Source: Tenebrio molitor
Lineage: Eukaryota; Arthropoda; Insecta; Coleoptera; Tenebrionidae
Direction: 5' to 3'
Length of the DNA: 64,000 bases
NCBI RefSeq assembly: GCF_963966145.1
Contig: NC_091047.1
Coordinates: 22,754,001 to 22,818,000 of the forward strand
Under the pieces are notes generated by a model. It worked only from the letters and a program-made list of their open reading frames with translations, was not told the DNA's origin and ran no database searches. Made by a program: the position numbers and the translations under genes. Shown here one piece after another: positions 1-12,896 of the stretch (positions are counted from its first letter, which is position 1; the number at the start of each line of letters is the position of its first letter).

Positions 1-2154
1 GTTTGGTTAAATTTTCAGGATGGCGGCAAATTTGCACTTTACAGTGTCCAACGGTTTGGATTAGAATGCCCCAGATTATCAAGGGACCTGTCGCCAAATA
101 TCAATCAACATAAATTAGCTCACAAATCTGTAAAGTGTGACAAAATGGTACTGATGTTTTTAGTTCGAATAGTACAGCCGCTTCGGTACGCATTTTGGTT
201 TCTGCGTCATCGATCATGAGAGTTGGCACAAGCTCTAACAAATCCTACGTGAAAATTTCAACTGCATAACTTCATTATCTAACATCTATCGCCCCAATAT
301 TTAGTAGCATATAGAGGGAACTACTTTTATCTACGCTCAATACATAACGTCATACTTTGTGAATGTTGTAATGACATACTTTACCGCATATAGTGTCGTA
401 AAGTGACATTTTATTGCACTAGTGCGTTGACATCACTAAGTTACTACTTTGATTTGTGTAATATTACTTTTTCTCATTTACTAATTACTTATTTTAATTA
501 ACATTACCAACCATTCCAAGAAATAAAATTATTCTACGCAAAACTGAATATTTAAATTTGATTATTTATTTAATTAAATTTCCCTTTTAATTTTTGTTTA
601 ACCTGGTTCAACTTGTGGTTACGTTGTTAAAATTCGAAAATGTTTTCGTGAAAAGTAGGTTAGCGATCCCCTGCAATTTGTGATGCAAAAGCAAAAGAAT
701 CTAAATCAGGACGAGTTCCCAACTTAGGATTACTTTTGATCTTGGGATCCTTGACAAGCGTCCGCCCCAGAATTACAATAAATCAGTTTGGGTTGGTCCC
801 ACAGTCGAACTTTCTTGGCCTGACGGCATTATTGATGATTTGCGATTCATAAAAAGCTCCACGATCGATGGACCACCTGGACGCGCCTTCCATTCCGGAT
901 CGGCCATAAAGATAAAATTTTCGGCTACCCGAAATGGCCGCAACAAATTGCAGATCGTTAACTGTTGCCATTATTATTACTTTATTATCGTGAAAATCTG
1001 GTCGAGAAAAAAGAAACAATTTTGACCGAGTACATATGGAGTTTCGACGTGATAATGTTTTAAATAAAGTGCAGTTTGACACGCAGATCATGCTCGACTC
1101 GTGTTATCCGAAGAAATAATGAAAGATTCATGTAGCAACGTCAAGAAAAAATCTACATTCAAATTTATTTCCCCAATTAAAATGCTTTACGGTAAACGAC
1201 GAATATCAATGGACACCGGAACATCTCCGCTATTAGTAAATTTAATTAAGCTATTATGCGAGTCGGAGGTCCTCGCACCGCAGGTGTTTGACAATAATCA
1301 GGAAATTAACTGTTTCGATAATGCATGGCCGACAAAAAAAAAGCAATAAATTCAATTCTAGACGACGACGACGGTGCAAAAAGCTCGCGCGCGACTAATC
1401 CCTCCCGGACGTTTTACAAATGTGCAACGCTTTAGAAATGTCTTAAACTCGATTAGTTAATTGCAGTTTTTCGTGCACAATTCCGAACTGAACTACAGTC
1501 GGCAGCAGTTTAAACCGACAGAAGATACGGCTGTTGATTTACGACGCTCATTTATACAGAGCCGAAGGGGTGCACTATAAACTGCATAAAAAAACAACAA
1601 TAAACGACAACATTAGCCCATTTATCCTCGCAATTTTATCTTAATTGGCTAATGAAAAACCATCCATAATGTGACGTTGTGGGGGCTGCAAGAAAGAAAA
1701 ATCGGTCTCTTCCAAAAGCACGTGTTTAATTGTGTGCGACGAATTAATCCGCATATTTGCCTGGTCCCTGAGAATGCTTTTAGGCTAATCTTTGTTCTCC
1801 TTTTGGACATCTTTTAATGCGGGGTTATAAATCGGGCCTGTTTATCTCGAATGTTGTTTTATTTCAGGCGTTTCTCAAGCAAGTGGCGATTTCAGCTTTC
1901 ATCCTGAGTTATTTCATCAGGAATTTCAACTCAGCTTGGAAATGATTTTAAAACTTATTTAAACTGTTGCTTATATCGAGCGATCCATTGAATTTCTTAT
2001 TGAAGTTGGCGCTGGAACTGAAGCCGTAGGTCTTTTTAAATCGATACACTTATTTAAATAAATCGATAGCAATCAATCATGTTACAAAATGCTATCAGTG
2101 GAGCTAAACGGAGGGCCCGTTTGTGTTTAGAACAAAATGGTGAACACTTTCAGC
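1..2154. other. Gene-free AT-rich region
   Basis: No coding segment is recognised here. The few open frames are short, have no codon or domain signal, and overlap on both strands. The stretch contains one half of a dispersed repeat pair (about 325-490) and otherwise looks like intergenic or intronic insect DNA. Confidence 0.5.
325..490 (+). repeat. Dispersed palindromic repeat, copy 1
   Basis: The segment shares several blocks in the same order with 19300-19560, including AATGACATACTTTAC, TGCACTAGTGCG and a terminal AATATTACTTTTTCTCATT block. Internally AATGACATACTTTAC pairs with GTAAAGTGACATT, giving a short hairpin. The terminal block resembles the ends of the composite palindromes listed elsewhere, so this may be a diverged member of that group. 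Confidence 0.55.
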
Positions 2155-2960
2155 ATCTAATAATAATAATACTTTATTAGCATACGCTATTTAAATACAA
2201 AATAAAATCAAATGCTACAATACAGAATGAAAAAATATATAACAAATAAACAGACATCCCAAAAATAAAAATAAAAGTATCATATAAAAGAACCGATTCA
2301 GAATCCGAAAGGAAATCGGCAACCGCGACCACAGGATTCTACCAGAAACTTAATAAAATCCCGCAGCCACAACCACCGACCCCCCCCCAGACTACGAATC
2401 AGTTCCTTCCTAAAACTATTTACATTTGTACACTCTTTGATGGGCCAAGGTAACATGTTAAATGTTGATAATCCCTTATAAAACAAAGTATTGAACTTCC
2501 TATTTGTTCTGCAGATGTCAATTTTAAACATATTGTTATTTCGTAAACTATACCTGTGCAAGTTACTGTTGTTATATGTTACTTTATTTAACAGATAATT
2601 CGGCATTAACATAAGCTGTAGTATATTCAACATATATTGAACAGATGTATACCTATCACATTTCAGTATAATTCTCATACATCTGTTTTGTATAATTTGG
2701 AGTTCCTTAATTCTGTAATTTGGCAGCATATACAATAATGATGAACAGTAATCAATGTGTGGTGCTATTAGTGATTTGTACAGTACAAGTTTAGTATATG
2801 ATGACAAATTTTTAGAAATTCTGCTTAGAAAGAATGCTTTCTTAGACATTTTATTTTGTAAGTATAGCGCATCTGTTGTAACATTGTTCAATAAAATAAA
2901 TATTACCATTGTAATTTTTCTCTTAATTCCTCGAATCCTTAATTCGCCATTTTCTGTTTT
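2155..2960 (-). mobile_element. 5'-truncated non-LTR retrotransposon (LINE), RT C-terminal part
   Basis: A minus-strand frame of about 200 codons (2298-2909) carries the region that follows the RT palm in CR1/L2/Jockey-like elements. Seen: LYKSLIAPHIDYCSSLL, then a QNRCMRIIL block, then an NLHRYSLRNNN segment and the usual FNMLP...NSFRKEL ending. The RT catalytic core is absent, so this is a 5'-truncated dead copy. On the minus strand the 3' tail ends in a TTA microsatellite (2157-2180), as is common for LINE tails. The nine-C run near 2381-2389 may have broken the last codons. Confidence 0.8.
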
Positions 2961-4199
2961 ACAATTGTCATTAAATGTGACGTTTGTCGCGATAGTTCAA
3001 AACTAGACATGCGTTGACAGTTCCAGGGCCAACTCTAATAACAAATTCAAAGGATCGCACGATACACGTATTGGGTGTCCATGGATGGGCTTATCTATGT
3101 TGTTTTTAACGTTGCAAATTTGAAATATTTTCGAATTTTAACAATGTAACCACCACAGGTGTATGGTGCTGTGAATTGGCGATTTTGGCTACCGTTGGCG
3201 CCGTCACTCCTGACAGAAATCAGCTGATCGGAAGTCATATTCGCGCTTATGGTTGTGCATTGTTCTTTACAATAAGTTGTTAGTTTTACGTGGTTTTACG
3301 GGTTATATGATGGGTTTTTTAGGTTACACAAAATTTTATTGGCAATGCTTTTAGTGGTTGCAAGCAAGTGATAAATTTCAACCGGCACATATAAAGCCGA
3401 ACCTATTTAAATTTCGAAATAATTCTATTTCGAAATTATTTTACAGAAATATGCGAGTCGGCTCCGAATACTTGCGTTATTGTCTTGACGCATGTACTCC
3501 AAGTCTGGGTGTCTTGTAATAACTGAAATAAATTACCGACACCAAATTAAATTTACATAATTTAACATAATTTCGTGACCACCCGCGAAGATAATTATTT
3601 TAATTTACTCCTCATATTATTTGGTGGAGAGATTGTTACGAAAAAGTTAATGTAATTGGTTTTGTCTCCGTTAATTAGACCGTTATTAGGATAAACATAA
3701 ATGAGATTTTGGTTAGCAGATGAAATTTACATTAACGTTAGAAGTACTTTCTGTTTCAACAATTAAATGTAAATTTACTTAATAACAGGAATTATAATAA
3801 TGAGTATATTTTAGACTTGCTCGCCTATTAACAAAATCAACATACAAAAAACAATGTTGCTACGTTGTTCCTGTGTGACTTTACATTAATTCAACTTAGG
3901 TTCTCGTAATAATGTGAAGTAATAGTCTTACAGCGTTCTTTAAACGAACTGCTAAAATTTTAGGTGGCAGTAAAAACCGATTTAACAATGCATTAATAAC
4001 GTAATTTTGTGACTGCATTTAAGATTGGGATTAATCATCCTTATTTTTTGTCGTCGACTTATTTCCTCAATCCAGGGAAAATTTTGACTGAAAAACATTC
4101 AACGAAGAAATGAACAAAAAAAGTGTTAAACAGAAGTCATTGTCGAGAAAAACATCGATGTTATGATAAAAGAAGTATCTATTAAAGAATAAGTGGCTC
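2961..4199. other. Gene-free AT-rich region
   Basis: Nothing coding is recognised. A very short perfect hairpin (ATTTCGAAATAATT near 3412-3444) is present. Confidence 0.4.
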
Positions 4200-4333
4200 A
4201 ATAGTATATTGTTATGCGAGTTGCACAAGACAGTATATTGTCGAACGAGAGGGTTTAGAGCACAACGAACGCAGTGAGGAACGAGTTCGACAACATGTCT
4301 TGTGAAACGAGTGTAACATGTTATTTTTTCTAC
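4200..4333. repeat. Composite palindrome (member a)
   Basis: It starts with AATAGTATATTGTTATG and ends near TGTTATTTTTTCTAC. The arms pair as nested words: ACAAGACA with TGTCTTGTG, and TCGAAC with GTTCGACA. The tip contains AACGCAGTGAGGAACGAG. The layout matches the other composite palindromes in the window, with different arm words. Confidence 0.6.
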
Positions 4334-4932
4334 TTCTATATTGTTACAATAATAATCTACCCCCTTAATAGTTGATTTTGATCCAAAACATTGATTCAGG
4401 TTCAAATAATATCACATTTGATACTGAAATTTACTATCAATACCAACCCCACATTCAATAATCACTAGAAACAATGCTATAAAATTGATCTTTGTGAAAC
4501 TGTTTTCGGTGTCACAAAATGCCCGTTGTGACACCGAAGTAGAAAAAAAATAAAAGAGTTAGTTGGTAATGTATTCTTTTAAAAACCACACCTAAAATTT
4601 GTATCTATGTACGCATGGCTTAATCACTAAAAAAATATTGTTTTTTTTTTTTTGACTTCTGTTAGTAAATAGATTGTTTATTTACGTTCATTTTAGTAAA
4701 CAAACTGTTGCACAATCTTACCAAGGAGCTGATAGTAACGAAGAAACTGAAGCAAGTAGGAGAATTTCTGTAGAAATTCGGTTGCTTGGCAACAGCGTCG
4801 TTATAAAGTATCCTAGAGTTCATAGATGTACATTTCTGACAGCGAAAAGCAATCAATTTTGTACATGTGAGAGCACCTGCAATTATATTCACACGCTTTA
4901 ATTCGATCTAACTGGGTTTTAAATCAAATATA

Positions 4933-5145
4933 CCGTTCGATCGAAAAAAATCGTGTAAGCCATGACTATCGTGGTTCAGTTGGCAGCGCTAGTTTAAATA
5001 TTGCTATTGTCAAAGAAACATATTTAAGTCCTTTAACCTCCAATAGAGAAACTGAACGGTTGTCAAATACAGCAATATTTAAACTTGCGCTGCCAACTGA
5101 ACCATGACAGTCATGGTTTACTTGTTTTTTTTTTCTATCGCACGG
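4933..5145. mobile_element. MITE, 213 bp, TA target duplication
   Basis: Long imperfect terminal inverted repeats begin CCGTTCGATCGAAAAAAA on the left and read CCGTGCGATAGAAAAAAA on the reverse complement of the right end. They continue inward through CATGAC...TGGTTCAGTTGGCAGCGC for about 90 bp. TA flanks both ends (4931-4932 and 5146-5147). There is no coding capacity. TA flanks suggest a Tc1/mariner-mobilised element. Confidence 0.8.
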
Positions 5146-5149
5146 TACA

Positions 5150-6514
5150 AAAATGTACCATTTTTTCTCTTACTGCTCAGCGAACTCCAAGTACCATAAG
5201 TAATTTATTTCTTGTTGCAACAATTGTTCTTAAATTCACTGTACAGTGTTGAAGATAGATAATGATTGACGTTTAAAAAAAGTCGTCAAGTCGAGGTATT
5301 GACATGACATCTCTGGCAGGCGGTGTACATTTGCAATAGGCGTATTTCGTTGGCAGAACTGTTGAAAGCCACACTTTAATAAATTCCCTAGTCCATACGA
5401 AGCCGTCGATTTTTTCCACGGCATCCACCGACACCCACTCCGTCCGTTCAGCACACAACCAGTTCCTTCGGCGTAAATCAATTGGATGAATGCCCATTTT
5501 AGGTACGGACTCTCTTTTAACTAATACAGACATTAATCTCTGGCTTTTTAACGAGCCGCACGAATATTTGCATAGTGCGGTTGATCGATCGGAGGGTCCG
5601 CGATGGTCACTTCCTCCTTTTCAAACAGATTTATCTGTTCCCCAACGAAACCGAGAGTAGAAGAGAGTGAGCGGGTGCAACGGCCCGAGACCGCGAGATT
5701 GACATTTGAATAGGCGTGACGTCACAACAGCACGATCCAATCACAAGGTCCGTTTGTGCTACTCTTGGCGAGGAAACCTGCGGCGATTCAATTAGCATGA
5801 AACGCGGCTTCGTACCGAAGGAATCCACCGGCCGCACCAGTGACAAGTGTTTTCTATTCACTCGTTCAAATACCAATTAAACAGATCTCACGATTGCTAC
5901 GTGGACGTCCTGAGGTAGTTATTCCGACTTGACCAGACGAGCGAAAAATAACCGTTAATTGCAGGACAAAACTGCTTATATTCGATCAATTAGAGTTGAT
6001 TGGGATTCAGACTGGATATGCAGGGAAGAATTTTCAACAAATTGCATCCAACTTGATCTGCCTTGTTTGGTTTCAGATGCCCGTCGATCCTTAATATTTA
6101 TATAGCGTGAACCCTTATTATCGCTGACTACGTTCAAGCTTAAAGCTCGTCCTGGTATGTACCAGATTACATTCCGACTGATTATTATCCGTATAATGGC
6201 ATAGGGTGAATACGAGTATGTACCTGTTGAAAAACACGTTTGCAATTTTCAACTAATCAAGACATTTTTGTTTTTTAAATTTGGACAAATTGACTGTACC
6301 AGATTCGTTTTACTCGTCAAAATCTAAGTCAGCATTCCATACCAGGTGTTACTCTTACATTTTTCTTAGCACAACACAGAATAGAAACAAGAAACAAAAA
6401 ATGGTGTGATCACCACAAAAAATCTTAGCAGGAGATTATCAGTAATGCGAAAATAACGCTATCAAAATGACATCACTTATCTCATTTGAAGAGATTTTTT
6501 GGGGAATTTGACCA
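5150..6514. other. Region without recognised gene, locally GC-richer
   Basis: About 5280-5890 is richer in GC and CpG than its surroundings and has overlapping open frames on the minus strand up to 86 codons. None shows a recognisable domain, and the two main ones overlap each other in different frames. It could be a regulatory or conserved non-coding block. I see no splice or promoter evidence that settles this. Confidence 0.3.
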
Positions 6515-6640
6515 GAAATACGGTATTATTCAACAAGCGTGTAATGATGGTTATTATGTTATTACCCATAAGAATGAAGTTAGCGACACGAGTTTTAGAC
6601 GATGGTCATTACACGCGAGTATAATGCGGTACTTTTTCTA
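6515..6640. repeat. Composite palindrome (member b)
   Basis: Left arm ATACGGTATTATTCAAC plus GCGTGTAATGA pairs with right arm TCATTACACGC and ATAATGCGGTACTTTTTC. The ends (GGTATTATTCAACAAG and ACTTTTTCTAC) resemble the other members. The tip region contains GCGACACGAG. Confidence 0.55.
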
Positions 6641-6645
6641 CGACA

Positions 6646-9600
6646 TAAAAATTTCATCATTTGCACCATGACAATTTATTTATTACTTGTTTTCAACAAA
6701 ACACAGTTTGTTTCTGATGTCTTTAAAGGAACAAATTTGAAATTTTGGTAGAGATAGTTACTCCGTTTCCATCTCGAGCCGTGTTTAGATGTTCCTATTT
6801 TATTTTGAAATTTAGATAAACGTAAAAATTGAATTATTCAGATTTTTTCCCAATAACTTGCTAACGCGAAAATCTAATTTTCTAGATCGTATATTTTCTT
6901 TCACAACTCAACTTGCACAATTGTCCATTTGCCTAGTCAACTCATTCAACTTGTAAATGAACCTTGCTTAATTTTTTAAATTTTATCTTACCGACCACAT
7001 CAAAGCCATAAAAAGTAACAAATCAACCGGCATCGGCAGTGTGAATTTTAACACACAAGTACTAAAGATTCTTTTCTATCGCGAGCTAGAATAAATTCCT
7101 CGACTGTAGATGAAGATCCCGCCTAATCGAAATGCACGCTTATTAATAAGTCATCCGTTAATAATAGAGTTTGACTGTAACATGAAAATATTAATCGGAA
7201 CCGATGGCCCAACCATATACGGTGTCAAAGCTATGCCTAATTGATATTTTGCCACCAATCAAACGGCAAAGGAATTTTCCTCCGACGAAATTGTGCAACA
7301 CACGTCGACATATGATTAAACCCACATGACTAGAAGATGGTTATAATTCCCATTTTATCACTTAATCTCAAATCTATCATCACGCTAACGATCACTCGTC
7401 GGCAACCATCACGCTCGGTGATTCAACAATTTCATTTACAAATACTCGCAATTACTGTTATTATCATAATTAGCGCCACTTTTTGTCATTTTTACGGGCC
7501 CCCAAGAACAGAAAAATTCCACCGGCAGTAACAGAAATAACCCTTTTTTTGTCAACCGACGAATCAGGACGAATCTGGATTCATTAATCAAGCTAATCCC
7601 CAATTATCACCATTGTGTCCAGATTTATTTACGTGAAATGCCACCTCATCATCGATTATAATTGCCCAATTTCTTGGACGATTACCTTTTTTTGTTGAGC
7701 TGTTCGGCACTGGACCATGGTCGTTTCTCTTCTGTGCTATATCCAAAATTGCGTCCGTGACCACTTTTATTTTTGACGACATCGCGACACTGTTGCAACC
7801 AACCAAGTGATTTCGTACGCTTCATTTTACACAAAACCAAGCACCATCACATTTCACCCACCAAGCTTACCTGAAACAAAGAACAAACAATACAACATTT
7901 GTCTAAACATCTTATCGAAAGGATCTCAACGATGACTAAGCTAGGACCTCGTTAGAAAAATGAAGAGGTACAATTCTCAATTCTCTAACAGAAATATTTT
8001 TATTTTAATATTCAGTTCAATGAATCGTAATCTAATCAACTGAGCGTGAAATTTCCAGTCAAACAGTCGTGCGGTTGCCTAAAAAATTTAATATGCACCT
8101 CTGTCAAAAAGTGCCTTATGTCCTCGTTTGTTTTCAAGCCTCAGCTGCGCCTCGGTCAGAAAACTCAGACTCGGACGAAAAAGATGCATTTTCAGGTCTT
8201 AATGCACAAATAACTATTCTATATGTGAACTTAATTATTTCCAAACCTGAAAACCAGCGAACCTGTCATTTTCTTAAAACTGATATAACCTCCAAATTTC
8301 TAGACATCCAAATTATATATTGTTTTGAGCTCATCAAACAGCTTTTGTAATACAGTTGGAAATGAAGTGGGTATTGCACAGGAGCTTTCTTATTAATAGC
8401 AAATAGAGGGTGCTATTGTTACATTTTTTTAATTGCACTAATTACAACAAACTATTACTTCAGCGGATGGCAATTAACTTGTCAAGTTGCAAATTAGTGA
8501 CACATCAAAAGTCATTTAAAAAACAACATGTTTTATTTCACATCACCATCAAGACAAAACATATTCTTGAATAAATATAAGCGCATGCCACTATCGTGTG
8601 GGAGCGGTGAAGATATGATATGTAAAATTTAGAGCTAGGACACCAGTAAAACAAGCCGCATCTTACGAACAAGAGCAGGTGTTAACTGCCACCCCCGTTC
8701 CTAACACCGATCGCGTCCAAAACGAAAATTTAAATCAGCAAGTGATAAATCAAAGAGGACATAATAACATCTCGATCTCAATTTTTCTGTACATGTGTAT
8801 CTCGAGCCCACGCAATTTTTCCTTATTATCTCCGTAATTTACATATTACACCATAAAGCAATTTTACCGTGGTGCTAATGACAACATTGTATGCCTCATG
8901 GTGTGAATAAAACTGGAAGTGTGCACTCTGCATTAGCACCGCCTTCGTCCATTTCCTCCAAGTCTGCACGAGGTAACTTACAACTTCCATCTCCAATAAT
9001 TTGCTTTACCGACATTTTTATAAAATGCAGTCCGTCTAACATACAGGAATTGCCTGTTTTTTCTAGCTCACTCTATAGGCCAAAGATCGATGTTATTATA
9101 TTTTATTTATTGTAAGTTGTTGCGGCGTCAGTCTTTCATCTTGCAGAAATTTGCAGATAATGTCGCGTTTAGCAAGATCCAAGCATTATCGGAATTTGTA
9201 ATTCACAACATTATTTCGACGAAAAGGTTTCCTCTTGGTGATTGCGTTTTAATGGTGGGTTCGGATTTGAGGCGATCTCAGTTCGACTCGGCCGTTGCAA
9301 ATCTTCTACACTCAACAATGAGTCTCACATCTTGTCTTGTTAATAACTTAACAAGACCGCAATTTAAATAATTCTCGTGACTTTATTGTATTCAGACTGG
9401 ATCCGTACAGGTTTCTCTGTTATTCAGCGATAGCGATGCCGATTCGATTGGGAGAAAACACCTGAACTATATAGTTTATCTAGAAAAATTCTTCGCTCTG
9501 TTATGGTCCTTCCCTAATGGATGCCCTTATAAATATTCATGGCTGGTGGACATTTGCATACGACATCTTAAATGTAACTTAATATTGTCGGTATTCCATA

Positions 9601-10130
9601 TTAAAATTAATTATGAATTTATTGAGGAATTATAGCCAATTACTCGACTTCAAAGCAGGCCGGTTTTTTGACTAAATGAAGAGCAAAGATTGAGACGTAG
9701 TCTTGACTTAATCCGTGTTGTCATCGATATTTTTTTAAATGATGATTTAAGTGGTCCTTTCAGTTTTGCTTTTAACTAAGTGGATTGGATCTTGGATCGT
9801 AAAAACTATTCTACTAACTAGAAGAGCAATTTGTAATTCCCGTGTGATTAGTGCACCTATGAATGTGACACGTTCAAAAAAATGTTTTGATTTGATCTAG
9901 ATAACTTGTCTGACAACCAATTTAACCTGACGGGTGTCACAAAAGTGATAGTATTCATTTTTTTAATTACAAAAAGTTATTTGAAGTTTGTAGAGACTTG
10001 AGCAAATTTATTAAGCATATTTGAAACAGATATTCAAGTGTCTTAAATAAGTCAAAAAGTCATCAAAAAGGAATTTTTATAACTACGAGTATGAAATATT
10101 AAAAAATAATCCAACAAGATGCAAGTACAT
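6646..10130. other. Gene-free region
   Basis: Only short unrelated open frames are present (about 60-93 codons). None has a recognisable domain, a signal peptide or splice support. I see no repeat structure beyond low-complexity AT runs. Confidence 0.4.
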
Positions 10131-10131
10131 A

Positions 10132-10522
10132 CAGCGTGTAACAGAAATAAGTATGTACATTAATTTTAACTGGTAATAAAACTCATCAAGAGTAACAACT
10201 TTTCTAAATATTTTTTTTCGTAAACGTTCTCGTTAATGAGTTAAAATTGTTTAAAATTTTCCAAAAATTTCGCTACCCACCACTGGAGACCAAAAGTGAT
10301 AATAAATGTGACGACCGTTTCAAAGCATTTTTACGAAATCAAAATACTGCCCATTATTAGAACCTGTGCTTAGAAGGTTTACACAAACGCCTCGTTAATT
10401 TATTGGGGGGAAAATGCTAAACAAAATTGCCGATTTGGAAAAAATGGTACAAAGAAAAATTGTTCATCATGACGAGTTCTGTTACTGGTTAAAATTAATG
10501 TACTTATTTCTGTTACACCCTG
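10132..10522. mobile_element. MITE, 391 bp, TA target duplication
   Basis: Terminal inverted repeats of about 60 bp: the left begins CAGCGTGTAACAGAAATAAG, and the right end read in reverse begins CAGGGTGTAACAGAAATAAG. Both continue through GTACATTAATTTTAACTGGT. TA flanks both ends (10130-10131 and 10523-10524). It directly abuts the next TIR element, which starts at 10527. Confidence 0.85.
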
Positions 10523-10526
10523 TATA

Positions 10527-12514
10527 CTGGGTGCCCCAAAATTCGCGGAACAAGTCAATGAGGCAATGTCAACTCATGTTAGAAGATAACGAGAAAAATA
10601 ATAAAAAAATTCTATACCACTTAGACTTGAAGATATGGAGGCTCAAAATGTGCAGCTTTGAACTCATTTATTTATTTAAATATTAAAAACATTATATTAA
10701 GTATAACATAATTACATAAACATTTTTGTTTTATAATACAAAAATTTCCGATAATATTGCGGAATCTGGAAAAGTGCCCCGAATGCTTGCAGCGTTTCCA
10801 CGTTGAATGGCAAGGGAAATCCTCTCGAAAAGGAATTTCTTTGATTTTGAATCGCCTGATTCCGCGATAAGTCGGTTTCCGATGACATTAATGAAATCGA
10901 TGGCTTCTTTGCACCAAGGGCCTAAGGTTTCAAATGCTAAACCTTTAAACACGTAGTTTGACGAAATGATTGAACTATATTTGCTATGTTTGCGTTTGCA
11001 AGCCATTTCAGCGGCAAAACCTGAGACTTCAGATGATTTCAATACGTAACTGTCTGCAAGTGTATCTACAACAGTAACGTCCCAAACCAAAGGTTGACCT
11101 TTAATCCACGGTACTAAAGTCATCCCATCTGGGCGTTTTCCGTCATCCCGAGACAGTCCGTTTGGTTCTAAAGTTGAATTCACATGAATTGAAGTTAAAG
11201 ACCGATTGATAATGGAATTAATTTCAGTGTGTCTTGAAAATCTACCACTGCTTTTGAAACAACTTAGACCGTGGGTGCCAATTTCGTCAACTTTCGCATT
11301 GCATTTGCAAATATGAGGTGTACAAAGATTACAACCCAATCTTAAACCAATACAAACTTGGAAGGAAGTGTTATCTAAAAGAGTACCAATATTAGGAGAA
11401 GGTATTGCATGTAACCAAGATCCTGATTCTCTGCATTGCAAAGCTTTAAAACGAGCCAAGTCTCTAGGTGAATTAAAGATTAAGTCATTGGCAATTATTC
11501 CTTTGATATTAATATTATCCCAATTCTTCTGAAATTGTGGAATTGTTGGTATTTCTTTCTCATTTGCTACACCCCAGGCTGCTAAAGCTTCATCATAATG
11601 GTGAATATTAAGCTCATTATCCTTTGAGTTTAGTAATAAAGAAACAAGCTTTTTAACCCCATTAATTGAAGATAGGGAAGCAGGGAGGCAAATATCGGAA
11701 ATGCGACGAATTCCCAGACCACCAAATCTAATCGCCATTGTAAATCAAAAAAGATTTGGACTATTTGTCTTTTACTACCCAGTGGCCTAATAATTCTGAA
11801 CGATTGTGATCAGGTTTGCAATTATTTTCTTCATTATTTCCATCATTTTCAAGTAGTAGTTTTGTATTCGTTTTACCTAAAATAGCGTACGGCAACATGG
11901 CTCTGATTTTTCCTTCTCATTTCCATGGATACAACAAAAATGAAATATTTGCAGACTATTGGGATGCATACAGTGCATTCACTTTTGTTTTAGACCAGAG
12001 TAGGCTATGGAAATTTGGCGAGTTGTATGGTAAGACTGTAGCTTAATGACAATATACATCATGTAGGTATAATATTTGAGGTTACACTTTCTTGTCAAAA
12101 TTCATGACCATGTAGCCAAGCATTATCATTTTCCAATTAACTACATAGTTTCGAGGAGTCAATAATGTGTGTATTTAGTGATAAATGTAAATATTGCACA
12201 AATTTAAAACTAATTTACCTTAACACTTAATAATAATGTCAAATTTGACACTGGCAGTTCGAAGAATTTTGATTTTGTTATTTAGACATAGCCACGATAC
12301 CAATATTTAAAAACATTAAAATAGCCTACTCTGATCTAAAACAAAAATGAATGTATTATAGAATGTTTTTAAATGTTGCCACATTTACTGTAACGAAAAG
12401 GTCTATATCTTCCACAAAAAAGAAGATTGATTTTTTTAAACATTTTTACCTGCTATATTAATGATTACTTAACAACGTACTACTACGTTGTTCCGCGAAT
12501 TTTGGGGCACCCAG
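10527..12514. mobile_element. TIR element, about 2.0 kb, containing a LINE fragment
   Basis: A near-perfect inverted pair of about 25 bp bounds this interval: CTGGGTGCCCCAAAATTCGC at the left and its complement ending CCCAG at 12514. TA lies outside both ends (10525-10526 and 12515-12516). There is no transposase; the only long frame inside is the minus-strand LINE remnant at 10731-11738. Inner copies of another inverted pair (about 11970-12005 and 12322-12358) suggest further fold-back structure. A non-autonomous Tc1/mariner-type element that later received a LINE insertion is the simplest reading. Confidence 0.7.
10731..11738 (-). pseudogene. Non-LTR retrotransposon C-terminal fragment with restriction-enzyme-like endonuclease
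   Basis: An open frame of 335 codons lacks the RT core and keeps the part after it. Seen in order: GGLGIR near the start, a Cys/His cluster (CNLCTPHICKCNA...GTHGLSC, about residues 136-160) typical of a zinc knuckle, then KRPDGMTLVPW and PLVWDVTVVD (about residues 200-225), matching a PD-(D/E)XK nuclease core, then AFETLGPW and SLAIQRGNAASI. This combination is typical of the 3' part of endonuclease-bearing LINE polyproteins. The exact clade is not decidable from the fragment. The frame is uninterrupted, so the insertion may be fairly young, but with no RT domain it cannot be autonomous. Confidence 0.8.
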
Positions 12515-12654
12515 TATACATATTTATATTTTAGATATAACATCGTTACCATGCAATTGATAAATGCATGTGCAATGTTTGATAATATCTAGTTGTACAC
12601 GCTATTTTCTTGCATATCCCTGTAAGCTGAGAAATTTGACCTAAAAGGATTTAT

Positions 12655-12815
12655 GAAAAATTAGAAAAAAAAGTAGGTATGCTTTGACAATCATCGCCAA
12701 CGAGATGTAATAAAATGATGCAAAAAAGTACTACTTTCACCACGATTTTTCGTTTAAAAAAGTGCTACTTATTTTCATTACGATATGCAAAAAATGTTCT
12801 TTCTATTCCAGAATT
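12655..12815. repeat. Dispersed repeat, inverted relative to 30340-30500
   Basis: Segments such as AAGTAGGTATGCTTTGACAA, AAAATGATGCAAAAAAG and ATTACGATATGCAAAAAA recur in reverse complement and in the reverse order at 30340-30500. No coding content was seen. Confidence 0.65.
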
Positions 12816-12896
12816 TAAAAAAAAACTGGATTGCGGCGTTTAACTGGGGTAAAAAAAAATTAAACACGAACAGAGAGCAGGAAAACAGATTCCTGT

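Noticed and set aside
5236..5876. Overlapping minus-strand frames in a GC-richer block
   Set aside because: No domain, mutually overlapping frames, no promoter or splice evidence.
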